In this document: one piece after another, positions 53,141 through 64,000 of the stretch | How positions within the stretch are numbered: the first letter of the stretch is position 1 | How the letters are laid out: each line of letters begins with the position of its first letter | Source of the DNA: Stenotrophomonas maltophilia | Lineage (GTDB): Bacteria; Pseudomonadota; Gammaproteobacteria; Xanthomonadales; Xanthomonadaceae | Length of the DNA stretch: 64,000 nucleotides | Assembly (NCBI RefSeq): GCF_023518235.1 | Contig: NZ_CP090423.1 | Span: 930,001 to 994,000, forward strand | Reading direction: 5' to 3' | Made by a program: the position numbers and the translations under genes | The notes under the pieces: generated by a model | Told to the model about the DNA's origin: nothing | What the model saw: the letters and a program-made list of their open reading frames with translations, nothing else | The model's database searches: none

Positions 53141-53144
<4 letters not shown>
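51867..53144 (+). CDS. czcC: CzcC-like outer membrane factor
   Basis: The 425-residue product has a signal peptide (LAALAAWLLLSAAATPATA) and two outer-membrane-factor repeats (LTLDDAFARVAQTHPELRL type start; TAQAALARAELTRD; AQLQSERTAMAQQQLD). It would form the outer-membrane channel of a tripartite RND metal efflux pump. ATG 51867 follows TGGAG and directly precedes the signal peptide. Its stop overlaps the next start (ATGA). Confidence 0.85.
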
Positions 53145-57563
<4,419 letters not shown>

Positions 57564-57578
57564 TCGCAGCCCCTGGCT

Positions 57579-58676
57579 CTATGCGTCTGCGCTGGCAGGC
57601 GCATAGAGCTGATGACCCGGCAACGCGCACGCGCCGGCATACACAAAGGCCACGCTTTGCCGCGCCCGGGTGAAGGCCACGTAGTATTTCGGCGGCGCGG
57701 TGATACGCGCTGCATCGGCCGTGCGCAGGTACTGCGTCAACGGCCCGTTCGGAAAGATGAGGACCCGACTGTAGGTGCGGCCCTTGCACTGCCCAAAGTT
57801 CACCGCCGGCAGTCCGTCGCACGCCTGCCGCCGGTCATGCCGGAGCACGGTGGGGGCGAACTCCTGCATGTACGCGGCCACATCCCCTGGAGCGACGAGG
57901 TAGATGCCATCGTGTCCGGTGACCTCGCCATTGCCTGATTGGGTCCGCGGCATCTGCGGATAGAGCGTGTCAGCCATATCGCACAGGGCCTGGACGCAGC
58001 GCAGACTGGTGAGGCGGTGATCCAGCCGGCATAAGCCGTCGGCCTCCCAAATCTGAAACAGCGCTGCCAGATTCGGACCACGGTATTGGCTGTACCTTTG
58101 CGCATAGTTGGTCGCATACGTGGCTTGGCGCGTATCGCCTACCAACGTGATGGCAATCTCGCTCTTCAACAGCCGTTCGACCAGATCCAGATCAAAGCCG
58201 GCCAGATCCTGGACTTCGTCGATGTAGAGCTCGTCGTACATCGCCGCCAATCGCGCCACGACCTGGCCTTGGGTCAGCTCATCGCAGCGCACAGCGAAAT
58301 CGGCCGCTCGGTCCGAATACATCCGGTTGCCCGCCAGGTAGTGGCGCGCCACCTGGGTGCGTGGGGCGCGGTTGTTGGTGACACCTTCTACGAACAGGAT
58401 GGTCTCGATGCGAGGCTCAGGGCAAAGCGCAGCCTGGTACGGGCGAATGCACTGGCGCAGCAGAAAGCCATACCAGCTGTGCAAGGTGACATGCGCGGGG
58501 ACCGCGCCTGCGTGGGCCTCAAACGAGCGCCGGATCTCTTCCAGGTTTTCCAGCGTGTAGGTGACAATCGCGATGCGGCGCTCAGGTCGCTCCAAGGCCT
58601 GCCGGACCAGCAACGTGGTCTTGCCCGAGCCGGCTGCCGAGAGCAGGACCCGGTTAGGTGATGGCACGCTGGACAT
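57579..58676 (-). CDS. Short UvrD/Rep-type helicase, GajB-like
   Basis: The 365-residue product is a compact SF1 helicase: Walker A SAAGSGKTTLLV near residue 15, YIDEVQDLAGFD (motif II), LVGDTRQATYATNYA (motif III), LDHRLTSLR (motif IV region) and YYVAFTRARQSVAFVY (motif VI). It lacks much of the accessory 1B/2B regions of full UvrD. Its start overlaps the end of the OLD-nuclease gene by 23 bases. The pair matches the layout of the Gabija anti-phage system, where GajB senses DNA ends, though it is shorter than typical GajB. Confidence 0.8.
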   Translation of the reverse strand: MSSVPSPNRVLLSAAGSGKTTLLVRQALERPERRIAIVTYTLENLEEIRRSFEAHAGAVPAHVTLHSWYGFLLRQCIRPYQAALCPEPRIETILFVEGVTNNRAPRTQVARHYLAGNRMYSDRAADFAVRCDELTQGQVVARLAAMYDELYIDEVQDLAGFDLDLVERLLKSEIAITLVGDTRQATYATNYAQRYSQYRGPNLAALFQIWEADGLCRLDHRLTSLRCVQALCDMADTLYPQMPRTQSGNGEVTGHDGIYLVAPGDVAAYMQEFAPTVLRHDRRQACDGLPAVNFGQCKGRTYSRVLIFPNGPLTQYLRTADAARITAPPKYYVAFTRARQSVAFVYAGACALPGHQLYAPASADA

Positions 58677-60234
58677 AGTCCGGGAACCTGATCGAGTGCG
58701 GGCTATTGAAAATCGCCAAGGCCGTATCGGTCTTATGGCCCTTCATGTACTTGAGCAGCGCCACCTCATCGGCAAAGGCCTTGCCCAGCACGGTATTGAG
58801 TTCGGCCAGCGAGTTGGCTTTGATCAGCTGCTCTTCCAGCGAAGGGGCGCTCTCGTCGGAATCGTAATAGATCGCGTTGATGTGCTCGGCATAGCGCTCT
58901 TGCACAACTGCGATATCACCGTCGTTGTCGGTGATCACCTTGGCCTGAATCCTCAGTCGATCGGCAATCTGCAAGAAGCGTTTGAATGCCAACGACTTGA
59001 CCGAAATGATGTCTACGCCGTGAGCCATCGGCGCCACGCCGTGATGGTCACTGTAGGCACGCTGCACGATCAGTTCGTCGGAAGGGCCTTCCACCAGGAT
59101 CGCCTGCTTGGCCAGGATCAACCGCAGCGTGTCGTGGCCCGGCAGCTTCATGAAATAGTCGTGGGTATCGCTGGGCAGCTGGTCCAGCTTCATCTGGCCT
59201 TGCGCGCTGAACAGGATCACGTTGTCCACGCCCAGCTTGTTCAACACGAAGCTGCTGTGGGTGGCGATGATCACCTGCTGGGCGGTGGAGAGGGCCGCAA
59301 TCTTGTCGATCAGCTGGGTCATGCTGGAATAGGACAGATGGTTCTCCGGCTCCTCGATCAGCAGCACGTGAGCCGCGCCGGCCGCGTGCATCGCCAGCTT
59401 CATCTTCACCGCGCTTTGCTCGCCCTTGCCGGCCTGGGTGAACGGGAGCTCATCCAGGTAGGGTGACAGGCTGGTTTCCCACGTTGAGCGCGGCGATGTG
59501 TCCACGCCTACCGTCAATGCCCTGTGGCTGATGTCCCCGGTGTGCTCGGTCAAGTAGGCATTGATCGCTGCCACATCCGCTTCTTCGGAAAAGCTCTGCC
59601 GCATGCGGCGGAAGCTCAGCGACAGCGAGACGCGCTGCGCAGGCGTCAGTGCCTGCTCGATGATGCCGGCGATATAGCGATCGGCACCGGACAAGGTCTT
59701 GATGCCGTGCGTGTCGATGATGGTCGAGTCGAACGGAATACTACGGGCGGTGACGCCATTGTTGGCGAAGGAGTACCAGCGCACCGTGTAGTACTCCACC
59801 GGCAGGCTGACCGCGCCCTGGTGCTGCTGCAGGTAGGCGTTGAACTCCTCGCGGTAGTCGTCGTTGAGCTCGACCAGCAGCCGGATGCCGGCGGTATCCA
59901 GACGCAGGGAGTTGTTGGTGCCGCGTAACGACGCCAGCGCGGCGTCGGCGCCCAGATAGGCTTCGATGGAGATCCGTGGCGGCGAGGCCGGCGTGCCCGT
60001 GGCAAGCGCTCCCAAGTACTCCTGCACCGTGGGCTGGTGGAACAGGTAGGGCGTGAGCTCGTAGGCAAGATTGCGCCCATGCAGCTGGCCGGTGACCACC
60101 GCGTGGATGGCCTCCAGCAGGGTGGATTTACCGACCTCGTTGTCGCCCACCACCAGGTTCATGTGGGCATTGAGGGGCAGGTCCAGATGGCGAAACGACT
60201 TGAAGTTGTCGATGACGATACGTTCGATCGGCAT
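58654..60234 (-). CDS. OLD-family ATPase/TOPRIM nuclease, GajA-like
   Basis: The 526-residue product starts MPIERIVIDNFKSFRHLDLP. Walker A is GDNEVGKSTLLEAI (about residue 32), the signature region AGKGEQSAVKMKLAMH, Walker B VLLIEEPENHLS, and THSSFVLNKLG the H-loop. The TOPRIM domain follows with AILVEGPSDELIVQRAY and VITDNDGDIAVV. With the overlapping helicase gene it forms a Gabija-like defence operon, carried here within a metal-resistance transposon. GajA cuts DNA when nucleotide levels fall. Confidence 0.82.
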   Translation of the reverse strand: MPIERIVIDNFKSFRHLDLPLNAHMNLVVGDNEVGKSTLLEAIHAVVTGQLHGRNLAYELTPYLFHQPTVQEYLGALATGTPASPPRISIEAYLGADAALASLRGTNNSLRLDTAGIRLLVELNDDYREEFNAYLQQHQGAVSLPVEYYTVRWYSFANNGVTARSIPFDSTIIDTHGIKTLSGADRYIAGIIEQALTPAQRVSLSLSFRRMRQSFSEEADVAAINAYLTEHTGDISHRALTVGVDTSPRSTWETSLSPYLDELPFTQAGKGEQSAVKMKLAMHAAGAAHVLLIEEPENHLSYSSMTQLIDKIAALSTAQQVIIATHSSFVLNKLGVDNVILFSAQGQMKLDQLPSDTHDYFMKLPGHDTLRLILAKQAILVEGPSDELIVQRAYSDHHGVAPMAHGVDIISVKSLAFKRFLQIADRLRIQAKVITDNDGDIAVVQERYAEHINAIYYDSDESAPSLEEQLIKANSLAELNTVLGKAFADEVALLKYMKGHKTDTALAIFNSPHSIRFPDYVQRAIT

Positions 60235-60423
60235 GCACAGTCCTATGATGGCCAACGGGCTCGGTGGCGGAGCCTGCCTGCACCCTGGCTGGCCTCCTTT
60301 CCGCTCTGGGCCATACTACCCAGCGATCGCCGGCCCTGGGCGGTTTCGTACTGCTTGGGACGCCGGGAAGGGTCAGAATCCGCCTTACGCGGGATAATTC
60401 CACATTATCCCGCGTAACTAGTC

Positions 60424-60482
60424 AGCCGTAAATACGGCTTGACTTGATATTATATAGTACGTAAATACGTAGTACGTACTAC
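60424..60482. promoter_or_regulatory. Cluster of palindromes, candidate operator or resolution site
   Basis: AGCCGTA-AA-TACGGCT (60424-60439) and TACGTA-AA-TACGTA (60458-60471) share the identical core CGTAAATACG, spaced 33 bases apart (about three helical turns). A third palindrome, GTAGTACGTACTAC, lies at 60469-60482. The region is AT-rich and just upstream of the KfrA/TnpT-like gene. It may be its operator and/or a recombination site. Confidence 0.6.
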
Positions 60483-60507
60483 GGTACGAAATTCTCAGGA
60501 GGCGGAC

Positions 60508-61560
60508 ATGGCACGCGGCGGGCTCTACAAGTCGGAAATCAAGAAGGCGCGGGACAGCCTGTTGGCGCAAGGCATCAATCCTTCTCTCGATGCGATTCGT
60601 ATCGCCTTGGGCAACACGGGCTCCAAGACGACCATCCATCGCTACCTCAAGGAATTGGAGGCGGAGGAAGGCCAGGGTGTCGGGGCGACGGTGGCGGTCA
60701 GCGATGCGCTGCAGGACCTGATCGGCCGGCTCGCAGCACGCCTGCACGAAGAAGCCGAGACTGCGATTACCGAGGCTCGGGAGCAGTTCCAGGCACAAAT
60801 GCGGGAGCGCGAAGCCGCGCTGGAGAGCCAACGGCAGGAGGCGGCCGCGCTGAGCACCCAACTGCAACGCACCGAAACCGCCCTGCAGGCCGAAACCGAG
60901 GCGCGCGCGCAGGGGCAGCAGGCCCTCACTGAGGCGAACACCACGGTGCGCCAGCTGGAGGAGCGCGTCGCCGGGCTGACGACGCGCGTGGTCGAGCACG
61001 AGGCGCACGCCCGCTCGCTGGAGGAGAAGCACCAGCACGCACGCCAGGCGCTGGAGCACTACCGCACCTCCGTCAAGGAGCAGCGCGAACAGGAGCAGCG
61101 CCGGCACGAGCAGCAGGTGCAGGAACTGCAAGTCGCATTGCGCCAGGCCAACGAAGCGCTGACCGCCAAGAACCACGAGCTGCTGCAGCTCAATCGCGAC
61201 AACGGCCAGTGGCTGGAGCGCCACGGGCGTCTGGAGCGCGAACTGGCGCAGGCCAAGCACACCGCGGAGGCACAGCAACGGGAACTGGATGCGTTGCGAC
61301 TGACCGCGACCGAGCACCAGGCCCTGCAGACACGATGGGCCGAGGACGTACGAACGCTGGACAGCGTACGCATCGAACTCACCGACGCCCGCGCCGAAAC
61401 CACCCGGGAGCGGGAGCGCCGCGAGCAAGCCGAAGCCAATGCGCTGCGCGCTGGCGTGCGCCAGGAAACGCTGGAACAGTTGCTGGCACAATTCCGCCCC
61501 GAGCACGCCAACGACAGCGCGGCCGATGCGATCTCATCCCGTGAGAAGGCCGCCCCTTAG
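60508..61560 (+). CDS. KfrA/TnpT-like coiled-coil DNA-binding protein
   Basis: The 350-residue product has an N-terminal KfrA-type HTH (PSLDAIRIALGNTGSKTTIHRYLKELEAEEG in two pieces, residues 25-55) and a long coiled coil to about residue 330. AGGAGG precedes ATG 60508. Such proteins bind resolution sites in Tn4651-type Tn3-family transposons or partition sites in plasmids. It is found at the far side of the metal and defence cargo from tnpA and its recombinase, unlike the usual paired layout. Confidence 0.75.
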   Translation: MARGGLYKSEIKKARDSLLAQGINPSLDAIRIALGNTGSKTTIHRYLKELEAEEGQGVGATVAVSDALQDLIGRLAARLHEEAETAITEAREQFQAQMREREAALESQRQEAAALSTQLQRTETALQAETEARAQGQQALTEANTTVRQLEERVAGLTTRVVEHEAHARSLEEKHQHARQALEHYRTSVKEQREQEQRRHEQQVQELQVALRQANEALTAKNHELLQLNRDNGQWLERHGRLERELAQAKHTAEAQQRELDALRLTATEHQALQTRWAEDVRTLDSVRIELTDARAETTRERERREQAEANALRAGVRQETLEQLLAQFRPEHANDSAADAISSREKAAP

Positions 61561-61590
61561 CCTCATCGCGTTGAACGTCCGGAGACTCAC

Positions 61591-62305
61591 ATGAGCAAAC
61601 TTGATGATGCCATCGCGGGGCTGGCGCCGCGCGGGAGGCTTACCACGCCCGTTGTCTTATGGTGTGGCAAGAACTGCAAGCCGCCGAGCCGGCCGCTGCG
61701 AAAGTGCCGCACAAGGCCTTCAAGCTTTACGAGCCGGGCTACTTCCATATGGACGTCAAGTACTTGCCGCAGATGGCCGATGAGCGTCGCCGACGCTATC
61801 TGTTTGTCGCCATTGATCGGGCCACGCGTTGGGTGTTCGTGGCGATCAAGAGCGACAAGAGCGCCGCCAGTGCCCACAGCTTCTTGCAGGCGCTGCACCA
61901 GGCCAGCCCGATCAAGATCGTCAACTGTTGACCGACAACGGCAAGGAGTTCACCGATCGCCTGTTCGCCACGCGCGAGCGTCAGCCCAGTGGCCATCACG
62001 AGTTCGACCGGCTGTGCCGGGCCTTGGGCATCGAGCACCGCCTGACCAAGCCCAGGACGCCGAAAACCAATGGCATGGTCGAGCGCTTCAATGGCCGCAT
62101 CAGCGACGTGCTCAACACCCACCACTTCCATGGCGCCGACGACCTGGAGCACACCCTGTTACGTTACGTGGCCTTGTACAACCACCAGTTGCCGCAGTCC
62201 GTGTTGAAAAGCAAGACACCGATCCAGTCCATGAAGGATTGGTACAAGTCCCATCCGATGCTCTTCAACAAACGGCCTTATGATCGTGCGGGATGCGACA
62301 AGTAG
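61591..62305 (+). pseudogene. Frameshifted and truncated IS481-family transposase
   Basis: Two frames give pieces of an IS481-type DDE transposase: FKLYEPGYFHMDVKYLPQM and RYLFVAIDRATRWVFVAI up to about 61928. Then, in another frame, LTDNGKEFTDRLFATRER, HEFDRLC, and PKTNGMVERFNGRISDVLN run to 62305. The frame change lies at about 61928, between VNC and LTDNG. The N-terminal DNA-binding part is mostly missing; only MSKLDDAIAGLAPRGRLT remains before an apparent deletion. It marks the right edge of the mobile region. Confidence 0.8.
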
Positions 62306-62346
62306 CATCCTCTCGGGTGATCGTACGGGGTTTGCCGGCGTGCGGG

Positions 62347-62649
62347 CTATGCGGCACCCTTGGCAGCCAGTACGTCGAGCTTGTGGATTTCCGGGTCCTT
62401 CGCGAATAGATCCGGTGCTTGTTCCATCAGGGCTTCGGCGACCTTGCCGGATAAATGGGCGTCTCGACCGGCGTCGTCATCAAAGGTGTCGAAGATGCCA
62501 AACGTCGACGCCCCCAATTTTACGGCGTACCAGGTCGCGGTGCCGGGTTCCTGCTGAACCAGTTCAAGGCCGCTGTTGAGAAACGCCTCGACCTCGGCTT
62601 CCTTGCCGGGTTTGGCTTCGAGTGGGACCCATAGTGCTTTGCTTACCAT
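62347..62649 (-). CDS. Antibiotic biosynthesis monooxygenase (ABM)-fold protein
   Basis: The 100-residue product reads ALWVPLEAKPGKEAEVEAFL, TWYAVKLGASTFGIFDTFDD and HLSGKVAEALMEQAPDLF, the ferredoxin-like ABM domain. Such small dimers can oxidise quinol-type compounds without cofactor or degrade haem. The gene precedes the flavoprotein gene on the same strand in order of coordinates but is read after it. The substrate is unknown. An AAGGAG-like site precedes the start. Confidence 0.78.
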   Translation of the reverse strand: MVSKALWVPLEAKPGKEAEVEAFLNSGLELVQQEPGTATWYAVKLGASTFGIFDTFDDDAGRDAHLSGKVAEALMEQAPDLFAKDPEIHKLDVLAAKGAA

Positions 62650-62809
62650 GTCGGTTCTCCTTGGGGTTGGATGGACGCGGCCCGGGCAGCTTCAGCACTG
62701 ACCCGGTCCGGTGCTGCGGTTTCGCTCTTCCTGTGACAATCTGGAACAAGACGCCGAGAATGGCTACTCCGCATACCGCCACCACATCACTTTGCATTGG
62801 TTAGACAGC

Positions 62810-64000
62810 TCAACTCTCGCCGAGAATGCTATGCAGGTACTGCACGGCGATCGAGCCCTCGCCGACGGCCGAAGCCACGCGCTTGACGCTGCCGGAACGC
62901 ACGTCGCCAACCGCGAAGACCCCAGGCCGGTCGGTCTCCATCAGAAAGGGCCTCCGGTCACGGGCCCAGCCCGCATGGCTCAGATCTTCCGAGGCCAGAT
63001 CGCCGCCGGTCTTGATAAAGCCTGCGTCGTCGAGCGCCAGGCACCCGCCCAACCACCCCGTATTCGGGGTCGCGCCGATCATCACGAACAGGTGGCGTAT
63101 AGGCCTCTCCTCGGTCTCACCCGTTTGGTTGTTCCGCCAGAGCAGGCTCTCCAACGCACCATTGCCGATCAGGCCAGCGACCTCCGTATGCCGATGAAGC
63201 GTTATGTTGTCTGACGGCTCGATTCGGTTGATCAGATACGACGACATGCTGTCGGCCAATCCTTGCCCGCGCACGAGCATGTGGACGTGCCGGGCACGGT
63301 TCGAGAGAAACACCGCCGCCTGACCGGCGGAGTTACCACCGCCCACCACCGCCACCTCCTCATCCTCGCACAGCGAGGCCTCCACATGGGTCGCGCCATA
63401 ATAGATGCCGGCGCCCTGGCAATCGTGTTCGTTGTCGAGACCGAGGCGCCGGTACTCGGCGCCGCTGGCGATGACGACGGTGCGGGTCTTGATCGCCTCG
63501 CCGTCGTCGAGTCCCAGGGTGAACGGTCGCTGGCGGCAATCGAGCGAGCACGCGCTGCGCGGTGTCACCACGTCGGCGCCGAACTTCTGCGCCTGGGTCA
63601 GCCCGCGCCCGGCCAGCGCCTGGCCCGATATACCCGTGGGGAAGCCCAGATAATTCTCGATCTTCGAACTGGTGCCCGCTTGGCCGCCCGGCGCGGTGCC
63701 CTCGATGACGATCACGCGCACACCTTCCGAGGCGGCATACACCGCGGCCGCCAGGCCAGCCGGCCCGCCACCCACCACGGCCACATCGTAGACCTCCACC
63801 GCCTCGCGCGGCTCCGACAGCCCCAGGCAGTCGGCGATCGCGCGCGGCGACGGCCGCTTCATCAGCTCGCCGCGGCAGACGACGGCCGGCAGGTCCGCGC
63901 GCGCAATGCCGAGCTCGCGCAGGAACGTCTCGGCGCTCGCGTCGCTGTCCACGTCGACATAGCGATAGGGGTGGCCGTTTCCCGTCAGGAAACTTCTGAT
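62810..64000 (-). CDS. Thioredoxin-reductase-like FAD/NAD(P) oxidoreductase, lacking CxxC, cut by the window
   Basis: The frame is open to the last base, so the N-terminus is missing; 396 residues are present. VAVVGGGPAGLAAAVYAASEG is the FAD-binding site, with a second nucleotide-binding VAVVGGGNSAGQAA and VFAVGDVRSGSVKRVASAVGEG at the end. The usual redox CxxC of thioredoxin reductase is replaced by YYGATHVEASLC. The first about 60 residues visible (RELGIARADLPAVVCRG) resemble the end of a thioredoxin/glutaredoxin-like domain. The family includes enzymes fused to a cNMP-binding domain. The electron acceptor is unknown. Confidence 0.82.
   Translation of the reverse strand: MRSFLTGNGHPYRYVDVDSDASAETFLRELGIARADLPAVVCRGELMKRPSPRAIADCLGLSEPREAVEVYDVAVVGGGPAGLAAAVYAASEGVRVIVIEGTAPGGQAGTSSKIENYLGFPTGISGQALAGRGLTQAQKFGADVVTPRSACSLDCRQRPFTLGLDDGEAIKTRTVVIASGAEYRRLGLDNEHDCQGAGIYYGATHVEASLCEDEEVAVVGGGNSAGQAAVFLSNRARHVHMLVRGQGLADSMSSYLINRIEPSDNITLHRHTEVAGLIGNGALESLLWRNNQTGETEERPIRHLFVMIGATPNTGWLGGCLALDDAGFIKTGGDLASEDLSHAGWARDRRPFLMETDRPGVFAVGDVRSGSVKRVASAVGEGSIAVQYLHSILGES

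Noticed and set aside
60418..61506. Long minus-strand frame antisense to the KfrA-like gene
   Set aside because: Leucine/glutamine-rich translation is the mirror of the coiled-coil codons on the plus strand; no start signal or domain.

Overview
The window looks like a chromosomal stretch of a Stenotrophomonas (S. maltophilia complex) or close xanthomonad genome. The core parts are very GC-rich, several genes end in GTAG-headed palindromes like the known SMAG repeats of S. maltophilia, and the core gene set (metR with a metF-like gene, BLUF and UvrA2-type genes, GTG starts, 4-bp stop/start overlaps) fits that group. No rRNA, tRNA or CRISPR array was found. Region 1 (1-11.2 kb) is mostly core: the metR tail and a methylenetetrahydrofolate reductase-like gene, a secreted trypsin-like protease, two small zinc-ribbon proteins, a BLUF photoreceptor, a UvrA2-type ATPase, a decayed second BLUF gene, a receiver-only response regulator, and two copies of a small unknown gene. 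Region 2 (11.27-14.05 kb) is a small cassette with one 721-codon protein carrying a PD-(D/E)XK-like nuclease motif, bounded by 24-bp inverted repeats. Region 3 (about 14.95 kb to at least 31 kb) is a Tn7/Tn5053-like element. A tandem 30-bp repeat array marks one end, followed by an overlapping operon tnsA-like, tniA, tniB, tniQ, and then defence cargo. The cargo holds two head-to-head Pycsar-type loci. The first (minus strand) was dual-domain cyclase, E2-like protein, PycTM-like membrane effector; an IS5-family element cut the cyclase gene, with CTAA target duplication. The second (plus strand) is a cNMP-binding TIR effector with a single-domain cyclase. An OLD-family ATPase/nuclease follows. 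Region 4 (31-34 kb) is a divergent TnpS/TnpT-type resolution module with no transposase beside it, plus a small membrane protein. Region 5 (34-44 kb) has an HTH regulator, a xenobiotic/aromatic-type cluster (TetR, flavin monooxygenase remnant, XenA-like ene-reductase, SRPBCC, VOC, LysR, AraC, EamA exporter), an XRE regulator and a lipoprotein. Region 6 (44-62.3 kb) is a Tn3-family transposon: tnpA, a tyrosine recombinase and a MerR regulator in one minus-strand run, then PbrT-like, CDF, CzcI-like and CzcCBA-like metal genes, a stand-alone CDF C-terminal domain, a Gabija-like pair, and a KfrA/TnpT-like protein, ending in a decayed IS481-family transposase. Region 7 (62.3-64 kb) has an antibiotic biosynthesis monooxygenase-fold protein and a thioredoxin-reductase-like flavoprotein that runs off the window. 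Overall, metal resistance and anti-phage genes are packed into nested mobile elements beside an ordinary core segment.
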